Made by a program: the position numbers and the translations under genes. A DNA stretch of 64,000 bases, taken from contig WYDT01000018.1 of assembly GCA_013122435.1 (NCBI GenBank), forward strand, positions 1 through 64,000. The letters run 5' to 3'. This document shows positions 45,011-54,225 of this stretch, piece after piece. The notes under the pieces are model-generated. The model made no database searches. It had not been told where the DNA came from and saw nothing but the letters and a program-made list of their open reading frames with translations. The DNA comes from Chloroflexi bacterium AL-N1 (lineage in GTDB: Bacteria > Chloroflexota > Chloroflexia > Chloroflexales > Roseiflexaceae). Every line of letters begins with the position of its first letter. Within the stretch, counting starts at the first letter, position 1.

Positions 45011-47365
45011 TCATAATGTATCTTCTATATGACTAGGATTGGCTGGCACTTTTGAACTTTTTTCCGATTTTGGACGTAAGGCTATGAGCGTATACACACC
45101 AATGGCTGCAATAGCAAGTACAACCAGCTCACCCAATGTATCCAGACTACGAAAATCCACCAGGATGACATTCACAATATTGCGTCCATAGCCTAACGTA
45201 TACGTGTTTTCAGCATAATAGTCTGTAACACGTGATACAAGGGGTGTGGTCGCAACAGCTAGAATAAAGGTTGTGATGAGACCACCTGCTGAGAATGCAA
45301 TGATGGCATCACGTATGCGATCTGCTGTTCCAGAGTAATTGACAAAACGCGGCAGCCTGTATAATACGAACACAAACATAATGACGCTCAGTGTCTCCAC
45401 AGCAAACTGGGTCATGGCCAGATCTGGGCCGCCATTAAGCAGGAACATCAGTGCAACACTAAAACCAATAATCCCCAGGCCAGCCACCGCTGCAAGTCGC
45501 GAGGTTGTTCGTACCATAAAGATTGCAGAAAGCAATATAAGCGCAGCAAAAATGATTTCAAGCATACTGATGGGGGAAACGTCCGTTGGCCACGATACTG
45601 CGCCACGGCTAATAAGTGTAAAACCAACAAAACCAACCAATGTGATGATACACAACATAATGTAGTATCGCAAATAGCCGCTCTGTAAGAAGCGTGTCTG
45701 CCCACGTGCGATAGCATTTAATCCATCGACTGCGCGGTTGTATCCACGTTCAGGTCCCCAGATTTGCGTTTGTGCCAGTCGGGTAATAGCGGGTTGGAGC
45801 ATGCCTCGTCCAGCATAGATAACTGAACCTAATGCGACTGTTGCTGCACTCAGCGCAAGCACAAAGTTAAAGCCAGGCCACAAATAGATCACGACATCCG
45901 TTGGCACACTCTGCATAGCATTAGTTGCTGGCCCTACAATCGGTTGCGTAATGATACCGGGCAATATGCCGGCAAGTAAGCTCAAACTGGCTAATACTGC
46001 AGGCCCTAGCCAGAGACTGATCGGAGGGCTGTGTGGCTCTTGTGGTGTTGGCACTTTTGTGCCAAAGAAGGGCTTGATGCTTACCATACCAGCAGCCACG
46101 ACAATTAAGATATTTGATGCTACAGCAATTGAGGTGAGGAGAGTCGCGTTTGATGGTGCCTCCACTGTTGCTTTGTAGAAAAGTTCTTTGCCTATAAACC
46201 CAGCCATGGGAATCATACCAGCCATGGAAAGGGCTGCCATCCCCGTTGCAACACCAATAATTGGCAGTGAACGGAAGAGACCTCCCAATTCGGTAATATC
46301 ACGTGTGCCGGTCTCGTGCTCAATGGTTCCTGCCGCCATGAAAAGTGCGCCTTTATAAAGTGCATGAGAGAACAAAAACATCATAGCAGCTTCAAGTGCA
46401 TATGTCGTGCCAATCCCAATGAGCAATGTCAACGTACCCAGCGCACTGACAGTCGAATATGCCAGAATACGCTTGAGATCTGTCTGGAGTATAGCCAGGT
46501 AGGCGCTCAATGCCATGGTTGTTAGACCAACAGCCGTAAGGGTTGTCTGCCAGATGACAGTATCACCCATGACAGGATTTAGGCGAGCTAGTAGATAAAT
46601 ACCAACTTTTACCATGGTAGCAGAGTGCAGATAGGCACTCACCGGTGTAGGTGCCGCCATAGCCCCAGGTAACCAGAAGTGGAAAGGGAATTGAGCTGAC
46701 TTCGTAAAAGCCCCAAGTGCGATCAGAACGAAGGCTGCAAGGTAGAGTGGGCTTGAGCGAACAGCCTCGCTATTATTGGCTAAGATGGATATCTCCCAGC
46801 TACCACCAATAATACGCAGTAAAATAATCCCCCCGAGCAAAGCTAAACCACCGGCGCCAGTGACAAGTAATGCCTGAAGCGCCGATTTACGTGATTTCTC
46901 ATCTGCGTGTTTGAAGCCGATGAGCAGATACGAACTAATGCTAGTCAATTCCCAAAACACAAACATGACTAACAGATTGTCTGATAAGACAACCCCCAAC
47001 ATGGATGCGAGGAACAGCAAAATGAAGGCATAGAAGCGCCCGAGTTGCGGATGTCCAGCCAGATAGCCTCCTGCATACACCATGATGAGGCTCCCAATAC
47101 CAGTGATGAGTAAAGCAAACATAAGACTTAACCCATCCACTACAAACGATAGATTGATACCAAAAGTGGGCACCCATGGATACGAAACCCGTATAGTATC
47201 GCCTGCCACGACCGATCCGCTTAAACTTAGAAAATAAATAGCAATACTCAGTGGTAACAGAGCAATGAGCCATCCTGTGGCTCCACGACCGATGCGGTGT
47301 AACCATGGTGCGGTTAGTGACAATCCAAATCCTGAAAAAACAGCAACCAGGGTAAGGGTATCCAT
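45011..47365 (-). CDS. mrpA: Mrp Na+/H+ antiporter subunit A
   Basis: 784 residues with about 20 membrane helices, homologous to complex I NuoL plus an extra C-terminal part. The NuoL-like core has FWELTSISSYLLIGFKH (helix-5 Glu), the helix-7/8 Lys region FTKSAQFPFHFWLPGAM and SHALYKGALFMAAG. The C-terminal ~200 residues carry the MbhD/MbhE-like helices (FLLNGGPDLAMTQFAVETLS). It is the first gene of the operon. GGAG lies 11 bases before the ATG. The size and gene order A-B-C-D-E-F-G fit group 1 Mrp systems. Confidence 0.95.
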   Translation of the reverse strand: MDTLTLVAVFSGFGLSLTAPWLHRIGRGATGWLIALLPLSIAIYFLSLSGSVVAGDTIRVSYPWVPTFGINLSFVVDGLSLMFALLITGIGSLIMVYAGGYLAGHPQLGRFYAFILLFLASMLGVVLSDNLLVMFVFWELTSISSYLLIGFKHADEKSRKSALQALLVTGAGGLALLGGIILLRIIGGSWEISILANNSEAVRSSPLYLAAFVLIALGAFTKSAQFPFHFWLPGAMAAPTPVSAYLHSATMVKVGIYLLARLNPVMGDTVIWQTTLTAVGLTTMALSAYLAILQTDLKRILAYSTVSALGTLTLLIGIGTTYALEAAMMFLFSHALYKGALFMAAGTIEHETGTRDITELGGLFRSLPIIGVATGMAALSMAGMIPMAGFIGKELFYKATVEAPSNATLLTSIAVASNILIVVAAGMVSIKPFFGTKVPTPQEPHSPPISLWLGPAVLASLSLLAGILPGIITQPIVGPATNAMQSVPTDVVIYLWPGFNFVLALSAATVALGSVIYAGRGMLQPAITRLAQTQIWGPERGYNRAVDGLNAIARGQTRFLQSGYLRYYIMLCIITLVGFVGFTLISRGAVSWPTDVSPISMLEIIFAALILLSAIFMVRTTSRLAAVAGLGIIGFSVALMFLLNGGPDLAMTQFAVETLSVIMFVFVLYRLPRFVNYSGTADRIRDAIIAFSAGGLITTFILAVATTPLVSRVTDYYAENTYTLGYGRNIVNVILVDFRSLDTLGELVVLAIAAIGVYTLIALRPKSEKSSKVPANPSHIEDTL

Positions 47366-47858
47366 TATCGTTGTGCTCCAAGTAACCTAATACTATAAGA
47401 AGGGATGCTGATCGTTCTTTTAGCTCTATTCATGTATATTCTCTATTAGTACACACCTCTAACGAGTGTGCAATAATGTGGGTTACAAACTGGAACCCTA
47501 AAAGTTTCGCTTCATCGCGTTACGAGAAAAGTAATGACTGGTATCAATGCCCTAAATGTACTACTCTCTGTGAATTAAAATGGATGTAGTCATAAAGATA
47601 GCATGTCCTGTGTTTACACACATACGATAATAATACTCAAAATTCCGAAAACGGATAAGGGCAGAATTTCCTGTTTTAGAGGGGGATTTTTTCCTGTTTT
47701 GCTGATTGACACTCATGTAACAATGTTGCAGCAACAGGAGTATTCAGCTTGTTGGCGCCATGTGGCTCATCATGTTTGACACATGGTTCTGTGAGTGCTA
47801 GGATTAAGGTTACGCAACTTACTTCTATCTGCTGTAGATCTGGCCCAGGAGACTAATG
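47366..47858. promoter_or_regulatory. divergent regulatory region mrp / OmpR-like regulator
   Basis: About 490 bases without a gene. For the plus-strand regulator, TTGACA (47776-47781), a 17-base spacer and TAGGAT (47799-47804) form a good promoter. Further upstream, the decamer TTCCTGTTTT occurs twice (47668-47677 and 47691-47700), a 23-base period that places the two copies on one face of the helix. Such direct repeats are typical of OmpR-family operators, so the regulator encoded next door may bind here and control itself or mrp. That is inference. Confidence 0.5.
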
Positions 47859-48650
47859 ATGAGCCAACCTTCACGTATTTTGCTTGTGGACGATGAAGTG
47901 AATATTCGGTTGACACTAAGCGCTTTGTTACAGCGTGCCGGTCATGATGTAACACCAGCAGAGAATGGAGAGGATGCTGTAAAACTTCTTGAGCAGCAGT
48001 CTTTCGATCTGTTGCTTGTCGATCTCAAAATGCCAGGTATGGGTGGTATGGATGTGGTCGCTGCTGCACGACAACGTCAAAGCGATTTGGCGATCATTGT
48101 GCTTACGGGCCATGGATCGCTGGAAACAGCCATAGAAGGATTACATCAAGGAGTCTTTGATTATCTCTTGAAAACAACTGAGCCCGGTCGTGTCATTGAA
48201 CGTGTTGAGGCCGCTATTGCCGAACGTACCCAGCAGTTGCGTCAGCGTGCGCTCCTTGATGTGGTAGGGACAGCGGTACAAGAACTACGGAGTAGCTCAT
48301 CAAGTGACTCCGAATCGAGCGCTGGCTCCTCTGAGCGTAGCATTACCGTTGGCGCACTTCAACTTGATACATGGCGGCAGGAAGCAACCCTTAACAACCG
48401 CACACTATCACTCACACCAACCGAATTTCGTCTCTTACTCTGTCTTGCAGAACACGCTGGTACCATGCTCTCATATGCTCAACTGGTCCGTTGTGCACAG
48501 GGCTATGATGCCGCGGAACTAGAAGCAGGTGAATTGATTAAACCTCATATTCATCATCTGCGTCAGAAACTTGAACCAGATCCCAGTACTCCTCGATACA
48601 TCCTCAATGTACGAGGTAAAGGATACTTATTGTCGCCGGTTGGTGAATAA
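47859..48650 (+). CDS. OmpR-family response regulator with winged helix
   Basis: 263 residues. The receiver domain has the acidic pair in ILLVDDE (Asp11, Asp12), phosphoacceptor Asp55 (LLLVDLKMPG) and Thr in IVLTGHG. The lysine position reads YLLKTTE. A Ser-rich linker (about 144-158) leads to a winged helix (LSLTPTEFRLLLCLAEHAGT, LKPH.HHLRQKLEPDP, YILNVRGKGYLL). Two ATGs are adjacent. The second (47859) is preferred because GGAG then lies seven bases away. No kinase gene is next to it, so it is an orphan in this window. It is divergent to the mrp operon, which makes ion or pH stress a plausible signal. Confidence 0.93.
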   Translation: MSQPSRILLVDDEVNIRLTLSALLQRAGHDVTPAENGEDAVKLLEQQSFDLLLVDLKMPGMGGMDVVAAARQRQSDLAIIVLTGHGSLETAIEGLHQGVFDYLLKTTEPGRVIERVEAAIAERTQQLRQRALLDVVGTAVQELRSSSSSDSESSAGSSERSITVGALQLDTWRQEATLNNRTLSLTPTEFRLLLCLAEHAGTMLSYAQLVRCAQGYDAAELEAGELIKPHIHHLRQKLEPDPSTPRYILNVRGKGYLLSPVGE

Positions 48651-48882
48651 TCTACTCATTTGTAGCGTATCTAAAACAGAATTACATTATCCAATGGGTC
48701 GGTGCACTCTGTACTAACTGTGTGCTTTTGGCATCGTAAAGTTTGTGTAGGCTTTTGTAATCAGTGAATAGGCAGAAGGCAGATCACTGCCTACTTGGAT
48801 GGATATTTGGTGGCGTTTGCTATACTACGGTTTGGCTAGACGAACTATTACCTGATTCGTATAGATCTACAAGGAGCTGTTT
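48651..48882. other. intergenic region before the reductase
   Basis: No gene. TATACT at about 48820 is a good -10 box for the fusion reductase. A matching -35 at 17 bases is weak. AAGGAG at about 48871 is the binding site for the GTG start. Confidence 0.45.
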
Positions 48883-50073
48883 GTGAGCGAAAATCCCTCC
48901 GAAATTGTTGTCTACAGTACTGTATGGTGTCCTGACTGCAAGCGAGCGAAACAATTCTTTGGCGAACAGCGTGTTCCGTATCTTAATATTGATATTGAGC
49001 AAGATGCAGAAGCAATGGCATTCGTTGAGCAAAAAAACAATGGTAAACGCATTATTCCGACTATTGTCTTTCCTGATGGCGATATTCTTGTCGAACCATC
49101 TAACGCTGATTTAGCTGCCAAACTTGGTCTGCAAACACGCGCAAAACGTAGTTTCTATGATGCCATTGTGGTTGGTAGTGGGCCTGCTGGACTGACGGCG
49201 GCATTGTATATGGCACGCGAGGGGATGGATGCGCTGGTGATTGAAAAGGCCGGACTCGGTGGTCAAACAGGTATTACGCAGGTACTTGATAACTTTCCTG
49301 GATTTGATGAGGGTATTCCAGGAAATGAGTTTGCCAAACGTCTTGCTCATCAGGCACAACGTTTTGGTGCCGAAACGTTGTCTGCTCAGGAGGTGAGCGC
49401 AATCTACCGAGAAGGACCATACGTGTATGTTAAGACAGCCGATAATGTTGAATATAGTTCCAAAGCGGTATTACTCACTACTGGTGCCCGCTATCGTCGC
49501 CTTGGTGTCCCTGGTGAAGATGAACTTATCGGAACAAATATTCACTTTTGTGCTACATGTGATGGAGCTTTTTATAAAGACAAACGAGTACTCGTGGTCG
49601 GTGGCGGAAATAGCGCCTTTGAGGAAGGCTTGTTTCTAACAAAGTTTGCGTCACAGGTTGATATTGCGGTGCGCGGAACAGAGGTTAAAGCCAGCCAAAT
49701 ACTCCAGAGCAAGGTTGCTGAAATGGACCATATGTCGGTAGTTGTAGATCATCAGGTCAAGGAATTTATCGGCGATCAGCGGCTGAAAACCGTAGTGGTG
49801 GAAGACCATTCAAAGGGCGTAACGCATGAATGGTCTTATGACGGTGTCTTTGTTTTTATTGGTCTCTCACCAAATAATGAGTTAGTGAAAGATCAGGTAG
49901 AAGTGGACCCATATGGTTTTGTTATGACAGATCGCACACTTATGACAACTATCCCTGGTGTATTTGCTGCAGGAGATGTACGGGCTGGTTCGACCAAGCA
50001 GGCAGCGTCAGCAGCAGGTGAAGGTGCTACGGCAGCACTTATGATACGTGAATATCTTAAGATGGTTGGGTAG
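48883..50073 (+). CDS. glutaredoxin-thioredoxin reductase fusion
   Basis: 396 residues from a GTG with AAGGAG seven bases upstream. Residues 1-80 form a glutaredoxin/mycoredoxin fold with the dithiol site WCPDC (Cys16, Cys19) and a cis-Pro motif IIPTIVFPDG. A linker leads into a complete FAD/NADPH thioredoxin reductase: FAD-binding GSGPAGLTAA (about 98), the redox-active CATC (Cys223, Cys226), NADPH-binding VVGGGNSAFEEG, and the C-terminal GVFAAGDVR. The enzyme would pass NADPH electrons through FAD to its own glutaredoxin domain or to a free partner. Fusions of this kind are known in scattered bacteria, but the exact acceptor here is not clear. It is not a truncated gene. Confidence 0.93.
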   Translation: MSENPSEIVVYSTVWCPDCKRAKQFFGEQRVPYLNIDIEQDAEAMAFVEQKNNGKRIIPTIVFPDGDILVEPSNADLAAKLGLQTRAKRSFYDAIVVGSGPAGLTAALYMAREGMDALVIEKAGLGGQTGITQVLDNFPGFDEGIPGNEFAKRLAHQAQRFGAETLSAQEVSAIYREGPYVYVKTADNVEYSSKAVLLTTGARYRRLGVPGEDELIGTNIHFCATCDGAFYKDKRVLVVGGGNSAFEEGLFLTKFASQVDIAVRGTEVKASQILQSKVAEMDHMSVVVDHQVKEFIGDQRLKTVVVEDHSKGVTHEWSYDGVFVFIGLSPNNELVKDQVEVDPYGFVMTDRTLMTTIPGVFAAGDVRAGSTKQAASAAGEGATAALMIREYLKMVG

Positions 50074-50077
50074 CCGA

Positions 50078-50695
50078 CTAACTGATAGACGCGTTTTCGA
50101 TATCTAACATATGCAGTTCACCATCAAGAATGCCGCCCTCCTGAACGAGCAACAGCTTCGTTTGAACCTTGCCATGAATTTTTCCACTGTGGGTAATGAT
50201 TAAGCGCTGGCGGCATCCGATGTTTCCATGAAAGCTTCCCGCAACAGTAATTTCCTCTGCCGAAAGACAGGCTTCCACCTGTGCACCTGCCTCTACGAAA
50301 ATATACTGCTGTGATTCGATAGATCCTCGTACACTCCCCTGAATACGAACCCCTCGTTCAGATCGATATGTGCCATCAAAAAAGTCATCTGGTCCGATCA
50401 CACTCTCGGCTACACTTTTGGTTGCGGTGGTAGTCTGTTCTGATGAAAAGGGATGTATATCGTCTGATATTAATGTAGCCGGTGCAAATAGTGTTGGTTT
50501 GGGGAGAGTGGAAGGGGCCATCTCTGGCGACACTTCAGTGTTGTCGGCTGCCTGGGCTAACTGATCTTCTAATGTGGTATCCCCTGTCTCAGGTGATGTG
50601 ATATCTGCAAGACTAGGAAGAAACGTAAGATCAATGTGCTGTTCCTCTTTGTGTGGTAAGTTAGGTACTTGTTGAGATTCTCGGCGACCAAACAT
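50078..50695 (-). CDS. bactofilin family cytoskeletal protein
   Basis: 205 residues from ATG 50693-50695 with AGGAGG six bases upstream. The N-terminal ~110 residues are low-complexity and acidic. The C-terminal domain (about 110-195) is a bactofilin/polymer-forming beta-helix with repeating short strands (GVRIQGSVRGSIESQQYIFV, then VEACLSAEEITVAGSFHGNI and KIHGKVQTKLLLVQEGG). It polymerises without nucleotide and scaffolds cell shape or surface structures. It is convergent with the reductase gene, with only four bases between stops. Confidence 0.9.
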   Translation of the reverse strand: MFGRRESQQVPNLPHKEEQHIDLTFLPSLADITSPETGDTTLEDQLAQAADNTEVSPEMAPSTLPKPTLFAPATLISDDIHPFSSEQTTTATKSVAESVIGPDDFFDGTYRSERGVRIQGSVRGSIESQQYIFVEAGAQVEACLSAEEITVAGSFHGNIGCRQRLIITHSGKIHGKVQTKLLLVQEGGILDGELHMLDIENASIS

Positions 50696-50925
50696 ACAGT
50701 CCTCCTGACACAATCCTGTGTGGTATTGATACAATAGATTGTGTCCTATCCTACTGCTTTCAACAAAGCCGATCAATGTAAAGACCTTACAGTTTGATTG
50801 CAGATGCCACAGATACCGAGATATCTACTGTACAACGGATACCCGAGTAAAAAGAGAGTGATTGATCGAGAAAGATATCATAGACATCTTAAACCATTTA
50901 TCACCTGTTAGAGCTGTTTCATGGA

Positions 50926-51204
50926 TTAAGGTACGATAAGCTCAATCATATTGTTAACTATCCCTGGACTTAATGCGATGAGCGCAATAATAAACAACTC
51001 TCGCTGACTCTGCTGAATCTGGTTACATATAATTGCGATATGTACAAACCAGAGAAATTCAAAAATGCGAAAAATCACCAAGTCATTGAAAAAAACGTTC
51101 CCCAAAATGTAAATGGCAATAAATGTGATCAACCCATATACAAAAAGACCTATACCTTTCTGTACAGTGGTTTGTTCGCGCAATCGAAGAAATAAGCCCG
51201 TCAT
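50926..51204 (-). CDS. small membrane protein of unknown function
   Basis: 92 residues, two to three hydrophobic helices (LFVYGLITFIAIYILG and ELFIIALIALSPG) with a polar QQSQRE loop. No family recognised. Binding site weak (GAGAG). The upstream direct repeat at 51280-51297 suggests a regulated promoter. Confidence 0.55.
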   Translation of the reverse strand: MTGLFLRLREQTTVQKGIGLFVYGLITFIAIYILGNVFFNDLVIFRIFEFLWFVHIAIICNQIQQSQRELFIIALIALSPGIVNNMIELIVP

Positions 51205-51279
51205 GGCACACTCTCTGAAAATAGTTGTTGCAATATATTATGGTAGATCTATTCTACAGGTGACAAGAGTGAAAAGCAA

Positions 51280-51297
51280 CTTTACACAAACTTTACA
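51280..51297. promoter_or_regulatory. direct-repeat operator (CTTTACA x2)
   Basis: CTTTACA-CAAA-CTTTACA gives two identical heptamers with an exact 11-base period, the geometry of OmpR/PhoB-type operators. It lies about 75 bases upstream of the minus-strand small membrane protein gene. Which regulator binds is unknown. Confidence 0.45.
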
Positions 51298-51424
51298 TTA
51301 GCGTTATGCCCAATTTGCAAAGCTCTGTTATGATCGGTTTTACAGCGTACATCACACCAATAATATCTTCTACATAAACAATCATTGAATACCATCATAT
51401 CAAAAATGTTGGTATAGGCGTATC

Positions 51425-51465
51425 AATAAAAACGCAGTGAATTGTGAGATTTCACAACCCACTGC
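51425..51465 (-). terminator. intrinsic terminator of the 89-residue membrane protein
   Basis: On the minus strand GCAGTG..TTGTGA-AATC-TCACAA..CACTGC forms a long hairpin with a two-base internal loop, followed by GTTTTTATT. Confidence 0.75.
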
Positions 51466-51501
51466 ACATCCAGCGTCTGGTTCTTCTGTCGTTGTGTCGC
51501 C

Positions 51502-51771
51502 CTATCTTTGGTAGTAGTTGATCAGCATAATCATCGCGAAAATACCAATGATAATAACGGGTGATAGGCGTCGAAACCAGATCAACAATGGATCTGCCAC
51601 TATAAACTCCTCAATGTGAGGAAAATGTCGGGCAAGATGTAATCCACCAAGCAACATAATGGCTGTTGTAAGCCAAAAACTATTGGTTAATAAAAAAGCA
51701 AAACAAAGTAGTGCTGAGACACTAACAATGGTGTAATAAATGCGTGGATCGTCCGTCTGGGGTGTTTTCAC
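51502..51771 (-). CDS. small membrane protein of unknown function
   Basis: 89 residues with a GTG start and GGAG six bases before it. Three hydrophobic segments (IVSVSALLCFAFLL, FWLTTAIMLLGGLH, LSPVIIIGIFAMIMLI). No recognised family. It has its own terminator and is divergent from the symporter small subunit. Confidence 0.6.
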   Translation of the reverse strand: MKTPQTDDPRIYYTIVSVSALLCFAFLLTNSFWLTTAIMLLGGLHLARHFPHIEEFIVADPLLIWFRRLSPVIIIGIFAMIMLINYYQR

Positions 51772-51958
51772 AGCATTCTCCTATAACGTTGAAGTCAGTT
51801 GATGATGATAGTTAAAGTGTAGTACCGACAACAACGTTGTGTATCATATCATTATTTATGCTGGCTTTGAAAGGGGGTATCTTCGCAAGTACGTTGTAAT
51901 TCTCGTGCATGTATGTGACAAACTGACATGTGGTTTTAAATGTAAAGGAGTTGTTAGT

Positions 51959-52267
51959 ATGACGCAGCCTGATGCTTCAAGGAAGACCACGCCTGTCGAT
52001 GAAACACCCACACACCAGGTTGACACCGAAGGATACTGGCGTGCGAACATTCGTTTAATTACAATTCTGCTTGTTATTTGGTTCTCTGTCTCCTACGTTC
52101 CGGTGTTCTTTGTCGAACAACTTAATCAGATTACGATTTTGACGGGCTTTCCATTGGGGTACTATATGGGATCACAGGGTTCTCTCATTGTATTTGTGCT
52201 ACTTGTGTTCTACTACGCCTGGCGTATGGGCCGTCTTGATCGCGAATATGGTCTTGAGGAAGAATAA
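51959..52267 (+). CDS. DUF4212 small subunit of sodium:solute symporter
   Basis: 102 residues from ATG 51959-51961, with AAAGGAG nine bases upstream. A polar N-terminus leads to YWRANIRLITILLVIWFSVS, a second helix and the tail YYAWRMGRLDREYGLEEE, the typical DUF4212 pattern. In many bacteria this small protein precedes and partners an acetate-type sodium/solute symporter, as it does here (26 bases). Confidence 0.92.
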   Translation: MTQPDASRKTTPVDETPTHQVDTEGYWRANIRLITILLVIWFSVSYVPVFFVEQLNQITILTGFPLGYYMGSQGSLIVFVLLVFYYAWRMGRLDREYGLEEE

Positions 52268-52293
52268 GACTATTTTGAAAGGAGTACACAACT

Positions 52294-54225
52294 ATGGCAG
52301 TTGCACCAAAGCCAGGAACAAGTGGATTTTGGGGTAATACCCTTGCACGTCGTTACACGTACTTCACGATTGGTCTGATTATTTTTTCGATTGTCGTTGG
52401 ACTACTTGAAGCAGCTGGTATTATTGGTAGTCAAGGCATTGGATATTTATTTTTGATTTTGACCCTTGGAATGTATGCCACCATCGGTATCATGAGCCGT
52501 ACCAAACGCCTTGATGAATATTACGTTGCTGGTCGGTCGGTCCCGGCAATTGCAAATGGTATGGCTACAGGTGCAGACTGGATGAGTGCTGCGTCTTTCT
52601 TATCAATGGCTGGAACGCTCTGGCTTATTGGTTATGATGGTCTGGCCTATATTATGGGATGGACTGGTGGTTATGTCCTTCTGGCCTTACTGTTTGCGCC
52701 CTACCTGCGTAAGTTTGGCCAATATACAATCCCCGACTTTGTGGGTGCCCGCTATGAAGGGAATGCGGCACGTGTTGTCGCATCTGTTGCGGCGATTATC
52801 GTCTCCTTTACCTATGTAACAGCACAGGTCAGTGGTGTTGGCCTCATTATGAGTCGGCTTGTTGGGGTAGCGTATTGGCAGGGTGTCATTCTGGGCCTTT
52901 TGGGGGGTTTGGTCTGTTCCTTCCTAGGTGGTATGAAAGCTGTGACGTGGACACAGGTCGCACAATATATCATTCTAATCATTGCCTATCTGATACCAGT
53001 GACCATGATTGCCCTCGAATTTACTGGTGTTCCTATTCCTCAATTGATGTATGGTGAAGCCCTACAAGAAGTTGTGCAGTTGGAACAGGAAAAGATTGGG
53101 CCAGATACCAACTATGTGCAACCATTTACCACGCCATTGAGTAATGCTCAAGCGGTCAGTACAGCAGAGCAAATGGGCCTTCCAGCACCAGAACCAAAAA
53201 CGGAAACTGGTTGGCTTGGTACACCATGGAACTTTCTGGCACTCATGTTCTGTCTGATGGTTGGTACAGCAGGGCTGCCCCATGTGCTTATTCGTTTCTA
53301 TACTGTTCCAGGGGTGAAGGCAGCCCGTAGAAGTGTGGGGTATTCACTCTTCTTTATCTTTTTACTCTACTTCACCGCACCAGCCTATGCCTCATTTTCA
53401 CGCTGGGAAATTCTGCAGAATGTGGTTGGACAACCTATTACCACGATCGAAGAACGTGGCGACCAGTTTACCACGGTGCTGGGGGATAATGGTCAGCCAT
53501 TGCCCTGGGTGCAGCCCTTTGTTACAACCGGGCTGCTCACTATTGAAGACATCAATAGCGATAGCATACTCCAGTATGAAGAGTTGCGTATCAGTGGGGA
53601 CTTGATTGTTCTGTCTACGCCAGAGATTGCTGGTTTGCCATACACCGTGGCTGCCCTGGTCGCTGCCGGTGGTCTAGCGGCGGCACTCTCTACGGCTGAT
53701 GGTTTGCTCGTAGTAATTGCTTCTGCTGTAGCACATGATGTTTATTTCCGCACTCTACGTCCTAAAGCCTCACTCCAATCACGGATTTTTGTAGGTAAGG
53801 CGATGATCCTGGTCGGAGCCGCCTGTGCCGCATTAGCTGCGCTGCCACGGCTGGCTTTGATTGCCCAGATGGTTGCGTGGGCCTTCTCCCTTGCAGCAGC
53901 GTCGTTCTTCCCCATCCTGTTGTTAGGTATCTTCTGGAAGCGTGCAAATGGTCCGGGGGCCATAGCTGGTATTATTGGCGGGCTTTCCGTAACGATCTTC
54001 TATATGGTGATGAATTATATTAACCCATCATTCAATGTTCTCGGTATTAGCCATCTTGGTGCGGGAGTCTTCGGTCTCACAGTCAACTTCCTCCTCACCA
54101 TTATCTTATCATTAAGAACACCAGCTCCTTCCATGGAAATTCAACGTTTGGTTGAATCGCTTCGTCGACCCGATAAAACCAGCACAGAGAACGATTTACT
54201 CCAAGACGTGCAGGGACAAACATGA
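52294..54225 (+). CDS. cation/acetate-type sodium:solute symporter, VC2705 subfamily
   Basis: 643 residues, about 13 membrane helices, SSS family. LDEYYVAGRSVPAIANGMAT and GADWMSAASFLSMAGTLW, then GLPHVLIRFYTVP, and later AALSTADGLLVVIAS-VAHDV match the conserved transporter core with its sodium-site Ser/Thr residues. An extra loop between about residues 250 and 310 and one near 380-430 is typical of this subfamily. It imports monocarboxylates such as acetate with Na+. AAAGGAG precedes the ATG by ten bases. The DUF4212 gene is its partner. Confidence 0.92.
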   Translation: MAVAPKPGTSGFWGNTLARRYTYFTIGLIIFSIVVGLLEAAGIIGSQGIGYLFLILTLGMYATIGIMSRTKRLDEYYVAGRSVPAIANGMATGADWMSAASFLSMAGTLWLIGYDGLAYIMGWTGGYVLLALLFAPYLRKFGQYTIPDFVGARYEGNAARVVASVAAIIVSFTYVTAQVSGVGLIMSRLVGVAYWQGVILGLLGGLVCSFLGGMKAVTWTQVAQYIILIIAYLIPVTMIALEFTGVPIPQLMYGEALQEVVQLEQEKIGPDTNYVQPFTTPLSNAQAVSTAEQMGLPAPEPKTETGWLGTPWNFLALMFCLMVGTAGLPHVLIRFYTVPGVKAARRSVGYSLFFIFLLYFTAPAYASFSRWEILQNVVGQPITTIEERGDQFTTVLGDNGQPLPWVQPFVTTGLLTIEDINSDSILQYEELRISGDLIVLSTPEIAGLPYTVAALVAAGGLAAALSTADGLLVVIASAVAHDVYFRTLRPKASLQSRIFVGKAMILVGAACAALAALPRLALIAQMVAWAFSLAAASFFPILLLGIFWKRANGPGAIAGIIGGLSVTIFYMVMNYINPSFNVLGISHLGAGVFGLTVNFLLTIILSLRTPAPSMEIQRLVESLRRPDKTSTENDLLQDVQGQT

